Part shown: positions 30,735-42,054 of the stretch, in pieces
Layout of the letters: every line of letters begins with the position of its first letter
Numbering within the stretch: the first letter of the stretch is position 1
Assembly (NCBI GenBank): GCA_002118135.1
Contig: BDIU01000087.1
Location: 41,961 to 105,960, forward strand
Direction: 5' to 3'
DNA length: 64,000 nt
DNA from: Trebouxia sp. TZW2008
Lineage: Eukaryota; Chlorophyta; Trebouxiophyceae; Trebouxiales; Trebouxiaceae
The notes under the pieces: model-generated
Database searches by the model: none
What the model saw: only the letters and a program-made list of their open reading frames with translations
Told to the model about the DNA's origin: nothing
Translations under genes and position numbers: made by a program

Positions 30735-33700
30735 CACGCTTTGCAACCAGCTAGCACCTTGCACATGGCAATCCAGTTCGACACCTGTGTCAACAAGCGG
30801 CAAAACAGCGCGATGCACAATGCATGGTTGCCACATGCTGTTCTCAGTTTGAACATCACGGCCCTGAGGTTCAGCATCACATGGTTCTGAAGCATACGCT
30901 GTAGATGCACTTGCACTGCTACCTGCAGACTCGACCCTTTCGAGTTCTGAGCTTGAGTGCAGTTGCTGCCAACACAGAGCAGCTGTGTGCTTGCCTGAAA
31001 GATCAAACAGCATGAAGGCCCAGTCTGTGCTGTCATGGTCAGATTGGAAGTCTATCCTGTAAGCTGTGTCTGCTGGTCTTGCTGCAGTGACATGCTGTAT
31101 CTGTTGACCAATTGTAGTGTCAGGTTGCAACAGCATGGTGAACCCTTTGAGACCAGGCGCAGCACTGATGCCCTGACCATGCGCTTTCACATAAGCCTCC
31201 TTGAGTGTCCACAGCTGCACAAAGCGCTTGGCACGCTCTGCATGGCTGTGAATGCCTGCAGAACAACAAAAATTATTACAATCCTCTCAGGCCAGGCGCA
31301 GCACTGATGCCCTGACCATGTACTCTCACATGAGCTTCCTTGAGCGTCCACAGCTGCACAAAGCGCTTGGCACGCGCTTCATGGCTGTGAATGCCTGCAG
31401 AACAACAAAAATCCTTACAATCCTCTCAGGCCAGGCGCAGCACTGATGCTCTGACCATGTACTTTCACATGAGCTTCCTTGAGCGTCCACAGCTGCACAA
31501 AGCGCTTGGCATGCGCTTCATGGGCGTCAATCCCTGCAGAACAACAGAATGGGAAATTCTCATACCAGGCACAGCACTGATGCCTTCACCATGCGCTTTC
31601 ACATGAGCCTGCTTGAGTGTGCACGGCTGCATAAAGGGCTTTGCAAGCTCTTCACGGCTTTGGATGCCTGCAGAGCAACAGACACTTTAGGGCGTCCTAG
31701 CAAAGGATTTGCTGCTCAATATGACAGCACAAACCTGCAGCACTTAACTGGCCAAACCTCAAGCGGCAAAAGATTGTGCAAAGAACTAGGTACAAGGCAT
31801 GCTATAGCCAGACACGGGTATGGCTCAACTTCGAACTCAAGTGTACGACGCTGAGGTCTGCAATACAAAAACTACAGTTGATGTACATGCACGGCCTGGC
31901 TAATCACTAGGGTCATCAATGTTCTGCAGTATGCAATATCAAAATGATGTTGAACTGCATGCATAGCTTGGCTTTGACCAGGGTTCCACATGCTGTAGCG
32001 TGCAACGGGATTGCACCACTGCACTGCCATGCAATAACAACATACACAGCTTATTTTTAAGGCAGACTGCAGAGCTTGCCAGCCTGGAAAAAGAGCTACG
32101 CATAGGGTTATTGCAGTGGACTGCAGTGGTGTAATCCTGAGGCTGCAGTCAAGCATTGTAGAGTTATTGCATGCCTGATTATCAGCAACTGCAAGAAAGA
32201 GCATGAATACCGGGGGCAATGCCCTGGAACGCAATCACAGCACACCTTCAAATGTACAGCTTGCCTTCTGGGCTGGCAAGATCTGTAGGAGCCAGCCTGT
32301 CACGTGCTACATCAAAGTGATGCTGTGCAGCATGCATTGCCTGACTTTTCATTAGTCTTCCGCGTTGAGGTGTGCAACAACACTACTGTACATTGCTGCA
32401 CGCACCGCCCCATCTCAAGGCTGGCAAGCTCTGCAGGGGCTTTGCAGGGGCTGTGTATTTGTCTTCACTGTGTTGAGATGTGCAACAAGATATATGTTGC
32501 TGCATGCACAGCCTACTCTTAAGGGTGGCAAGCTCTACGAGAGTCAACCTGCAGCAACTTGGATGAATGCTGCATGCCTACCGTGACATTCCACCAGGAC
32601 TCAACATTACCGCTGCAGCGTGCGTCATCAACCTGACACTGCACTGCAATGCAATCACAGCATGCATTGCTTGCTGTCCAGGCTGGCAAGCTCTGCAGAA
32701 GCCGTTCTGCAACACACTACAGCAAAGCAATGCTGTGCTGCATGCATTGCATGGGTTTTCACCAATCATCACGATGCTGCAGTGTGCAACAACAAGTTCA
32801 TGTTTTGTTGCATGCACAGCTTACTCTCAAGGCTGGCAAGCTCTGCAGGAGCCAGTCTGCGACGCGCTAGCTTCAATGGATCTGAACGCGTGTGGCGCAA
32901 AGTTTCCTCAACATCCAAACCAACTAGACCTCCACAAGATACTGCAATGCCTGCAAATGAACTGTTTTGCTTGAACAACATGATGCTGAAATAGAGCACT
33001 TCCAGGCCTCTGATGTCCCCGTAGGTCAAACAGCATGTGATATTGCGGTCCACCAAAGCTCCATGTCCATACCAACTAGAGCTCAGCAACACATTGCAAT
33101 GCCTATAAATGCAGTGGTTTGCTTGGACATGTTTGTGCCAGAAAGAGCGTTCTGAGGACTGATGTGTCCATAGGAGGAAACATGGGACATTCTGCAGTGC
33201 ATACGTTGGTCGGCACATTGGCAAGGTTGTTCCATGCATTATACCATCCTGCATGCTTGTCAATGTGACTCAACAAGTAATTCAAAATTTGTATTTGCAG
33301 CTTGAAATGTACAGCTTATGCTTCTCAAGTATCAACAGGAGCAGTGACAGGAAAGGTGATACCGCACCAAGCATAGAGCTAGTGTGAGTTAGGCTGAAGT
33401 GGATGCCTGGGTCTGGCTGTAATTCACCCTCTTCCCACAACAGCTTTGGCTTTCCATGCATGTTGCGCTCAAAGCGCAGAGAAGGCGGTTCATGCGGCCC
33501 AGGAAGATATCTGCATGGTCACAATCACAATTCGATCCCAGTATGCAATGATTTGATGCCGTTTGCAGTATGTCTTATCTTCAAGCAGGCTTGCAAAACA
33601 CATCCTGCTAGATTTGTACCTCGCCAGCGTTGTGCGCTGCAAGGTTCTGGCCAGAAGACGCTCAGTGCAAATTGCTTTTGATGATCCTTGCTGAACATAT

Positions 33701-34024
33701 GCCTGCTCTTCTGAAGTCAGCACATCCATATATCTCTGCTGCAGACTTGCATCGGTTGCCTGCATGCCTGTCAAACGCTTGACATTGCCATCTTTCTACT
33801 AAAAGACACTGAAAGCTTTGTACCTGATCAGGCTGCAGCCACCACACATCCACCTGCCCAGGTGCAAGCTTGAGCACATCATCCTGCCTGTGGCAGTAGA
33901 GCCTGAGTGTTCGGCCTGGCCTCGAGTCTGCCTGGTTGATCAGTGATGCGTGCCTGTAACCTGAGCCAAAACTGCGGGGCTGTGTCAGCCTGGACACGCG
34001 GTGCAGCAACAAAGTCTTGCGCAT
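30732..34024 (-). CDS. 4'-phosphopantetheinyl transferase, Sfp/Lys5 type
   Basis: Transfers phosphopantetheine from CoA to acyl or peptidyl carrier proteins, making them active for fatty acid or polyketide synthesis. Five minus-strand exons: 34024-33824, 33759-33620, 33510-33368, 32950-32825, 31255-30732; 377 residues, phases consistent. Signatures: SEEQAYVQQ..LLARTLQRTTLARYLPG, RFERNMHGKPKL, IHFSLTHTSSM, the magnesium-binding VGLDVEE, and LWTLKEAYVKAHGQG with the catalytic K-E-A. A C-terminal extension of about 100 residues, rich in Ser/Ala/Glu, follows the core. The start MRKTLLLHRVSRLTQPRSFG is basic and may target an organelle. Introns flanking exons 4 and 5 are filled with junction copies. 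Enzyme class is secure; its carrier-protein targets are not visible. Confidence 0.93.
31256..31680 (-). repeat. Three acceptor-side copies of PPTase exon 5, two still open
   Basis: On the minus strand the CTGCAG acceptor of the last exon (exon starts at 31255) is preceded by copies starting at 31394, 31533 and 31667, spaced 139, 139 and 134 bp. The two nearest copies are free of stops and encode FVQLWTLKEAHVRVHGQG and FVQLWTLKEAHVKVHGQS. So they preserve Trp and Lys-Glu-Ala but change the following YVKA. They end in a GT (GGATTGTAAGG) only about 25 nt before the next acceptor. The third copy is more decayed. Confidence 0.92.
32250..32824 (-). repeat. Donor-side copies of PPTase exon 4
   Basis: The end of exon 32950-32825 and its donor (minus strand CTGCAGAGCTTGCCAGCCTT then GAGA|GTAAGC) recurs downstream at about 32675-32700, 32505-32535, 32408-32430 and 32265-32290, spaced about 105-170 bp. 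A segment at 32062-32085 carries the same motif in the opposite orientation, which suggests an inversion in the array. Confidence 0.8.
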
Positions 34025-34764
34025 TCCATTGCTAATGAGCGTGATTGCCGATAAGCGCAATCAGCTGCTGATACAGCGCTGACGCCGTATTGCAAGCAGC
34101 GAACAGTCAGCTGACAAGTGAACGCAAAGTCTTTTCAGCTGTTTTCCCTCGAAAGCCGCTAACAGCTTGTTCCGCAGGGCTGCCCGAGTAGCTGGTCGCA
34201 GAGTTGCGCAGGGAACTCGACATGAGCTTGTATGCCAGGGTCATTCTTGCATTTGCTCTAATGCCAGCTCTCATGCCTCATCATTCAGCATTGGCAGTGT
34301 CAATCAGCAATCTCATCATGGCATAAGATGTCGCAGGCAAAAGCAATATGCATGTGATGCGTTGCAGACCGTGTCAGCACAATGCAGCATTTGATGCGTT
34401 GGCCAAGTCTGTTGATTCAAAAGGGTAAGACCAGGTTGCTGACATTGGTCAGAAGGCACCGCAGCTGTGTCACATACAACAAAACCTCAGCGTCTGAAAT
34501 GAATGAGACATATAGCTCCATGCGGGGCGTGACATATCATGTTGCAGCTGATGCGTCTGTTATCATTGAGCACTGCAGCAGCTCAAACAGAAGTGGCACC
34601 TGCAAATGAAAAGTGACCCACCGTCATGAAACGGAACTGACAATTAGAAATGATCACGCTGTCTATGCTGTCTCACACCATACATGCCTAAGAAGAAGCT
34701 GAAGCAGACAGTAGAGTACATTGACTTCAAGAGATGGTGGTCTCTGCTGTATGGCATTCTACCC
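34025..34764. other. Intergenic, PPTase start to DMC1 stop
   Basis: A 740-bp spacer between two minus-strand genes. No coding sense recognised. It should contain the transferase promoter and the DMC1 3' UTR. Confidence 0.4.
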
Positions 34765-37331
34765 TCAGTCTTTGTAGTCATTGATGCCGTCAGCTGCGAT
34801 TTGATATGAGGCCTCTCCTTCAGCTGCATACATCCAAACAAACACTCAGACTAGATTGATGGATGTTCACGACACCGACATGCAAGCAACTGCAAGCATG
34901 CAGACACGTCAGATGGCAAGAAGTGCTTAGACATGCTTGAGTACATAGCAGCAAGCTTGAATATGCACTGTGCCCAGACACCCCTCATCATAACGAGAAT
35001 GCATAGGCACTCCTCTAATTTGCCTTGCAAGGCTTCACAGCGGGAGTTGAGATCAGGGAGCTTACGTAGATTTGGTGAGTCCACCACTTTCATGACCCGC
35101 TGCTCTCCCTTGCCCTTGCGTAGAGATAGCCTGACAGTGGATGCATGGGCCATGACATGCCCTCCTAGGGGCTTCTTAGGGTCCACCACAAACATGGCAC
35201 CCCCTGAAGGGTCTGACATCACCTGGTTGGTCACCAGCACTGCAACATTGAACTCCTCTGAGACCTGCATTAGTTGGGAGCCATTCTTAGTCCTAGACAC
35301 GGCAGAGTAAGGACCAGAAACAGTAAATCATGCGCTACACTGCACTGCACGGCACCGCAACAACCCAAGATGACATTCAGATGGACTTGCAAGCTATCAA
35401 TTTTGTGATGCACAGATGACCAAAGTCGCTCATGTACCTTTCTGAGCCTTGACATCATCTGCCCTAGTTTCTGCTGGCGCTCGGCCAGCTCGCCTCGCCC
35501 ACTGAAGTCTACTCTCAGGTTGGCTGTGATGCTGTCCACAATCAGCAGCTTGTAAGGCTCCTCAGCCATCATGGCAGCCACTGACACTATCAGCTCCATC
35601 TGCTGCTCATGTGTGAAGGCGCGTCCATGGCAGATCTGCAGCAACACATGTTGATAGAAGTGTGCTTGCATCCCCAGAGTTTGACATGTGCTATACATGA
35701 GAGCAATGACTGGTCACAAGCAACGCATGTCTCCACAAGAGTGGTTGCAGCCCGAAAACTTGACATTTGGCCGTGCATGAGGCTAATGGCCAAAACCTTG
35801 CTGCGAGCATATATCGCAGATGAAAGACTGATGCTCAGCAATATGCAAGAAGCGCTGGAATTGAGGCAGACAGGGATGCTCCCGCTGTATGCAGCAGACG
35901 AGAATTTGGTGCTCAGCAAAATGTCAAAGCCACTGGAGTTGGTGAAGAGGCAATTGCCATGAGGGTGACACACATTTTCCAGCACAGCATCTGCATCTAG
36001 ACCAAAGCGAAGAGCAATGGGTCTAATCCTCTCTGGTCTGAATGTTCCCTCAGTGTCAATGTAGGCCACCTGTACAGCAGACAGCACAACATTATCCAGC
36101 AGCGGCTGCTTCTGATGCTGGCTTCAAACACCAGCAGTTCAGGTGCATGGCAAGACATGGCTGCATATGCTCAGAGCAGCACATCATATGACAGTGCAAG
36201 GCAAGCAGTCGGCTTATGGCGGCGTATGTTCAGAGCATCACAACATATAACAGTGCAGGCAAGCAGGCGAGCACAGCCAGTCAATGCATGCAGAGCAGCA
36301 AAGCTCAAACGTAATCATTCACCTTGCCAGCGCCACCTCCTTGACCCATTGTCATCTGAGTGGTCACACAGAGCGTATGACACAGCTGAGTCTTGCCAGT
36401 CCTGCAGCATGTCACACGGGGCACAAACCTTTGACAATGGTTGTTAGGCTGTTACGGGTGATGCCCACGAGGTTGCAAACTCTTGCATACCTGTACTCTC
36501 CAAACATCTCTGTGATCGCCTTTGTCTCCAAGCCTCCACCAAGTAGTTCATTCACTTGCTGTGCACCAAAGTTGATCTTTACAATCTCTCTTGCCCTCTG
36601 CACATTGTTACAAAGACTGTCAGCAGCGTACAATGATGATCCCAAGTTTGGCATGTCTTGCCATTGGGATGAGCTTACCTGCTTCTCAACATATGCTGCT
36701 GTTTGCCAGCCATAGCCATAAACACACTTCTTGGCAGCCTCTACCATCTTCTCTATCTTGGTGTCAGACAGGCCCTTGATGTCGGCCAATTGCTGCAGCA
36801 ATCAGCAGCACAATCATCACAACTTCTGCGTGAGTTGCTTCACTATCAATGTGACCCCAAGAATGGTGAACCAAATAATTTGCTACAACTTTACCTTCTT
36901 TGTCCTCATCAACAATCCTTCACACGTCTGTACTCCACCTTCTCTAGCCTTCTTGAGGTCACCTGCAGACAGGAATTTGCATCAGCATTGCTCACTTGCA
37001 GTCAGAAGCACAGTCATCAAAGCAAGCAGTGCTGTCGCGCCTGCATTGACGCCAAACTGCTGTAGCTTGTCAATAAGCTGAAAATCTTCGACCTCCTCAG
37101 CTTCTGCATCTTCTTGTTGGTGCCTGCAGTTGCACACATCATCATTGGTGTTTTGTTGCTGACAGCATACTGAAAGGCCTTCACGCAGTGGCTATTTGCA
37201 GTGTGCCTGACATTGACTGAACAGTGAGGCAAAAGTTTTGAAATGCACGCTTCGATATGCTTAAGCTGAACAGCAGAACACAAGTCAGCAGACTCTGCTT
37301 ACTCCACATCTTGCTGCGCCTCTGACGCCAT
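34765..37331 (-). CDS. DMC1: Meiotic recombinase DMC1 (RecA/RAD51 family)
   Basis: Forms nucleoprotein filaments for homologous pairing in meiosis. Ten minus-strand exons in phase give 343 residues, the family length: 37331-37303, 37123-37041, 36962-36895, 36792-36679, 36597-36491, 36401-36323, 36069-35974, 35635-35438, 35264-35066, 34823-34765. The N-terminal HhH region holds [19 protein letters not shown]. Walker A is GEYRTGKTQ, split by an intron after [22 protein letters not shown] follows, then [20 protein letters not shown] (Walker B). [20 protein letters not shown], with His-Val/Leu-Arg-Leu-Ser, favours DMC1 over RAD51. The C-terminus [20 protein letters not shown] then YKD fits. The intron after exon 2 uses a GC donor. 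Presence of DMC1 suggests a meiotic cycle. Confidence 0.94.
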
Positions 37332-37763
37332 GTCGATCCACACGAGTTGCAGCACGCAGCACGCAGCTATCAGCACGCCGGCACCTGACTGGCTGAGTGC
37401 AGCGACCACACTGGAGGTTGTCTGCAGCTCCGGGAGGTGACCCGCCGACTGCCGTCGAAGACAGAAAGCTTGTGCTACAATCAATGTCCCTTGAGAAGCC
37501 AGACGGTGTGAGCTGATGCACCACAGCGCAGCAGTAGAATGTGACCTCCCGCTGACGAGTTGCATTTTGATCAAGCTGCTGTGCTGCGCGTCCTGTCAAA
37601 GCCAATTTTGAACTTAGCGGCGGTTTTGGTCATGTCATGGCGGACCGAATGAGCAAGGGTTCTAAAGAGACAACAGCTCCGAAGCCAAAGTGCTGCATTA
37701 AAAACTGGCAAGCCGTGTTGCCGGGTGAGTTGACTGTCGACGTGAAAGTGAGACTTTGTCACA
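37332..37763. promoter_or_regulatory. Divergent promoter region, DMC1 and LRR gene
   Basis: The 432 bp between the DMC1 start (minus) and the LRR start (plus) should hold both promoters. No core element is obvious. At 37637 an ATG opens a frame (MADRMSKGSKETTAPKPKCC..) with a good GT donor at 37724/37725, which could be an unlinked first exon or, unspliced, a 51-codon upstream frame overlapping the LRR start. Confidence 0.4.
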
Positions 37764-39092
37764 ATGCCCGCACGAAAGGGGGCAAACACTAGTGGCTGGC
37801 CCTTGTCCGATGAGGTATCAGCCAAGGTGCTGAGTATCGTCGCGGGAGGCATGTTTGAAAGAGCTTCGGATTCGGCTGAGTTGGTCGCCTTGCAGCTTCG
37901 AGACGATCGTGTGGCATATGCATTTCATGAGAAGCGTTTGGTATGCAAACAGTTCAAGAACGTAGTCGGTCTTCACCCCGAGCTGGCGGCACAGCTTTTC
38001 TTGCGTGAAGACTTCCCTTCGACTGGTGTCGGAAATCTTGTCCGCTGGTTCCAAGACCACAAAAACGCAGTTCGTACGCTTGTCTCAATGAGTGGCTCCC
38101 CAATTACAGAAGTCGCTCTAGCTGCCCTCGTCACAGCTTCGGCGGGTGTCACAAGTGACGTTGGCAAAGTTGAGCTTCACGAAGTGTCAGCTGTTTCTCT
38201 CAGCACGTTAACAGCCTTCAGTAGCCTTCACAGCTGTAGCCTGAGCCGCACCTACACGGCAACGAGTGACTTGGCTGATGGGCAGAGCAATTTCGATCTG
38301 AGCTCATTGCAAGCTCTGCCAAATTTGAAGTCACTGACTCTATGTGGGCCCGCTTTTGGTGGCTTGGGTAGTTTGGCACAGCTGACAAGTCTCAATATAA
38401 GCAACGATGCTGATTGTGGTTTGCAATGCCTATTTCTGCACACACTGAAGTCGCTCACTGTTCACTGTTGTGGCAATCTGACTGGTCTAGGTGCTCTTGG
38501 TGTCTCAGGCTGTTTGAATTTGCAATTGTTGGTTTGCCGTGGGGCAAGAATTACTGCCAACCTTGCAATTCATTTCTTGGTTCTTGACACAGATGTACAT
38601 CTGCCTGCAAGTCTTTCAACACTGGTTCATTTGACATGCCTGACACTCTCTCAAAGCAATGGACAACGACCTGACAATGTAAGTCATGCCTGGGTGTATA
38701 AACTAACAAATTTGCAGGAGGTGACAATAGGGGCAGTTGCACATAATTGCAGAGTGTCTAGCAGGATCGGTGCCCTGACAAAGCTAACAAAATTGGCAAT
38801 CGGCAGTCATCTTTCTGACAGCACTGTGGACGTGTGTTGTGTGCCGTGGAAGCTTTTGTGCTCTTTGCACACGCTAGAGGTTCATGCCTCACATTTCTGT
38901 TGCAATCGTGGGCTGTTGGCTCTGTTAGACCTACAGTCTCTACGTTCGCTCAGATTTTCAGATGTCAGACCTGTAGATGGAGATTCATTCAAACATTGTG
39001 GAACTTTGTTGCATCAGATGGGCACTCGTCGGCCACAGGTCAAGCGCACATTCGGTTACAATTTTGACAAAGACGCTTCTGATGAAGACTAA
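37764..39092 (+). CDS. Intronless F-box-like, leucine-rich-repeat protein, copy 1
   Basis: A single 442-residue frame with ATG at 37764. The N-terminus has an F-box-like helix set (GWPLSDEVSAKVLSIV, then KRLVCKQFKNVV). From about residue 115 leucine-rich repeats follow, with segments such as LQALPNLKSLTLCGPAF, LGSLAQLTSLNISND and LTKLTKLAIGS. The end is acidic (DKDASDED). A paralogue with the same layout lies at 49121-50428. F-box/LRR proteins usually recruit substrates to SCF ubiquitin ligases, but the F-box is weak, so function is inference. Lack of introns is unusual in this window. Confidence 0.82.
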   Translation: MPARKGANTSGWPLSDEVSAKVLSIVAGGMFERASDSAELVALQLRDDRVAYAFHEKRLVCKQFKNVVGLHPELAAQLFLREDFPSTGVGNLVRWFQDHKNAVRTLVSMSGSPITEVALAALVTASAGVTSDVGKVELHEVSAVSLSTLTAFSSLHSCSLSRTYTATSDLADGQSNFDLSSLQALPNLKSLTLCGPAFGGLGSLAQLTSLNISNDADCGLQCLFLHTLKSLTVHCCGNLTGLGALGVSGCLNLQLLVCRGARITANLAIHFLVLDTDVHLPASLSTLVHLTCLTLSQSNGQRPDNVSHAWVYKLTNLQEVTIGAVAHNCRVSSRIGALTKLTKLAIGSHLSDSTVDVCCVPWKLLCSLHTLEVHASHFCCNRGLLALLDLQSLRSLRFSDVRPVDGDSFKHCGTLLHQMGTRRPQVKRTFGYNFDKDASDED

Positions 39093-40390
39093 CCTCAAAT
39101 ATCTGCTGCAGCAGTTGCTTAAAAAGATGGAACATGACGCTCCTGCTGAGAATCTCATCTGATGTCACTGGTGCAACAAGTTTACCATTCATCAGAGATT
39201 CCGGCAGCATCTCCAGGCAATATACTGCATCATGCCTGGAAGAGCGTTACAACCTTTTTGAGATCTGTGTGAAACAGTCATGCTGTCTTGCACTTGTCAT
39301 TTGCAACGCAGCTAGCATATATTGTATGAGATCCACACGCCCATGTTGATTTGGAGCTCATAGTGCCTGCAACGTAGCAGTATACTGCCAGCAGTGTGTA
39401 CAAGTCTGAATATGCTGTCAGCAGAGTCACTCACCGCTTCATTATCAGCCACACTTTGTCACATTGGCATTCATGTCCGCAGCTTAATCCTTGGCGAGGC
39501 AAATGTCAATGTCAATGATTTGGTGATGAAGTCTGCTGTTGTGCTGAAGGAAAATGACAGCTACATTCCAGAGCGAAATTTGAGTTCGACACATTCATGT
39601 GGTGTAACTGTCACAGCTGATTGATGATGATCGGCCTGTTGTTGCATACTTTATGACCAGGAAGTTGCTGGTGTTAGGCAAGCGATGATCATGAGCTATA
39701 AAATTTGGGCACGTGCCAAACAGCAGCTTGGGCGCTTGAGATGAGACCAGCGCTCGCTCAGATTGCTGCCTGGAGATGACGCCTGATGCTGTCTTAGGAC
39801 CGCCCTGACAACGATGTTGCAGAGTGAGTGAGGCTGTGCTCACATCCCTGCAGTGGCAAGCAGTCCAGCTCAGTTGCTGTGAATATGTATCTGATACTAG
39901 TATGGCTGCTTCTGCCAGTATCAAGGCCAATGCATACATTGAAGTCAATACATTCAGTAATAAGGTGAGCAGGCATAAGCAAAACAGCTACAACAGGTAT
40001 GACCATAATTCTGAAAGACCAGCACATCAGCTTCTTGTGCATCAAAGCAGGTGAGAGCAATTTGTATGTCACAAGCAATGGGAACAATCTGATGATTGAT
40101 GCTCACTAGTTGAGCAAATTTCTGTATTGCTGTGTGACCCACCTGAGCAGGGCGGGGCTCATGCGCATCTTGTGGGGCAGATCCCTGATGCTATTGGGAC
40201 TGCCTAGTTCCTCTGTTGCTGGTGAAGTATCCAAGAGGCTGCGCTACGCCTGGTTGGGCTGTGCAAAGAAAGAAGTCACTGATTTCAGCCAATTATGTCA
40301 GGGGCGGCAAAGATGGCAGACAGTGTTTGAAGAGGACCATGAGTCACTCAGACACCTGAAAGACATAATAGACAGCTCAGCTTCCTGAAA
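39093..40390 (+). other. Weak coding traces, unrecognised
   Basis: Three plus-strand segments look coding but I could not join them. A frame at 39430-39622 contains VNDLVMKSAVVLKENDSYIP. A segment at 39854-39964, bounded by CTGCAG and AAG|GTGAGC, encodes LSCCEYVSDTSMAASASIKA. A terminal segment at about 40145-40388 encodes RLRYAWLGCAKKEVTDFSQL and ends in TGA. They may be exons of one small gene. I do not recognise the family. Confidence 0.35.
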
Positions 40391-42054
40391 CAAGAGGAAT
40401 TGCAGCATTTCTGCATTGCTCTACATCAATTGTAATCAAAATGCATCAAGCCAAGCTGCAAAGCTGCTTCGCTAACGAACAGAACACATTGATCACACAG
40501 CACAGCAACGGCACACAAAATTGTGCTTGTTGACAAACCTAAGTGAATGAATGCTATGCAGCTGTCAAGTCCTGCTGGAGTTTATGTGCATAAGCTGAAA
40601 TTTAATGTCTGAAAAGCATAATTGGTTAAGTGGAGGGCACCTTACAATGCAAAGTGTCAAAAGCTAGATTGATTCAAATGGAGGGTACCTTACAATGACA
40701 AGCATCCCAGCAGGAGCCTGAAAGCCTGTGATGCATCAGCATCACCCCAGAAGCTGCCCTGAACCCACGTTGTGCCGGCAGTAGGACTCATGTGGCCAGA
40801 AGGGATGGGCAAGGTGAGAGTCTGGCTTGACCCTTGGGGATGTGATGGGATTGGGAGTTGGGGGGGGATAGAGGCTGGGTTAGACGTAGCGCCTGGCGGA
40901 GCCATGCAGTCAGGGTGGGCAGGGGTCGTGCTGGGGGACTCAAGGATATGAAATGGACCTGGAGTTTGACCAGGCTAAAGGGTGGAAGAGCTGGACTCAG
41001 AGCCTAGCCATGGCAGCTGTCTATGCATCTGTATTAATGAATGGTTTGCTATTGCATTCAAGCATGCCACTTGGGGATGGTCCAGGCCACTGCGGGTTGG
41101 CTTACAGGCTTAGGGGAGTGTTCTTGGGCTCTGTTGAGCGCGTTGCAGGGCGCTGGGGTCCCCTCCTGGGCACTACCATATGGGCTGAAGGGCAGGCGGT
41201 GAGCTCTGGTCTGTGCGCGGAATATGTGAGCAGCTGCCTCTGAGTCTGTCTGTGTATGTGCGGGTGGATGTTCAAATCCAAGCAGGCCTACTGGGGGAGG
41301 GGTCAGCTCCCTGGGCGCTGTTAGGCGGGTTACAGGGCAGGTGACGGGCTGCAGGCTGTGTTGATGATGTGTGTGCAGCTGTCTGTGTGCGTTTCTGTGT
41401 ATGTGTGGATGGCTGTGGAACTCAAGCAGGCCTACTGGGGGGGTCTGACAGGTCCTGGGGCACTGCAAGATGGGTTCAGAGGGGGGGGGCCGGCGCTAGC
41501 CCATGAGGAGCATGACAGCTGCCACTGCTTCGCTATTCTGCAGCATAAGCTGGGCTGCAGACTATACAAGGGCTGATGATGAGCGTCTGCGCAATGCAGC
41601 TGGGAGATCAACATGATCTTGCTGCTGGTGCTAGTTGGTTGAATCTCTTAGCTACAATGCTGGTGCGACAGGGCTGGCCTTATGCTACTTTGCGCTCGCT
41701 GGTACTGTAGCCGGCAGCATTGCTGCTGCTGCTGCTGCTGCTGCGTGGCACCCTGACATCTAAAGCAGCAGCAGAATGCATAGCTGGCCAAAGACCCAGT
41801 GGCAGCTGTTGCTGGTTTGAACTGTCTGACAGACATGGTATGTACAGAGGGCCTGATACCCAAATTGCAGCTGACCAGAAGACACCGACAAAGCTAGAGG
41901 AAGAAGGTGCAGAAAGTGGAGAAGAGAAAGACAGTGAAGCAGCCGAAGATGGTGAAGAATTTGAAGAGGTGACAAGGAGAATGACAAGGAAGAAGGAGAA
42001 AGAAAGAAAGAAAGACTGAAGACAGACTGGAGAAATAATTAGGCGTGAGCCCAG
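40391..42054. other. Repeat-rich spacer
   Basis: G-rich sequence with a diverged tandem repeat of about 140-190 bp at roughly 41090-41480 (CAAGCAGGCCTACTGGGGG, GGGTTACAGGGC and TGTGTATGTG recur) and a (CTG)n run at 41720-41744. A 100-codon frame over the (CTG)n run and an acidic/Lys-rich tail (to 42019) looks like simple-sequence translation, so I do not call it. Confidence 0.6.

Noticed and set aside
34165..34610. Plus-strand frames between PPTase and DMC1
   Set aside because: No motifs, no compatible splice pairs, and position in the expected promoter and 3' UTR of the minus-strand genes.
41720..42019. 100-codon frame with poly-Leu start and acidic/Lys tail
   Set aside because: The start is a (CTG)n run and the tail is purine-rich simple sequence; no conserved motif and no splice context.
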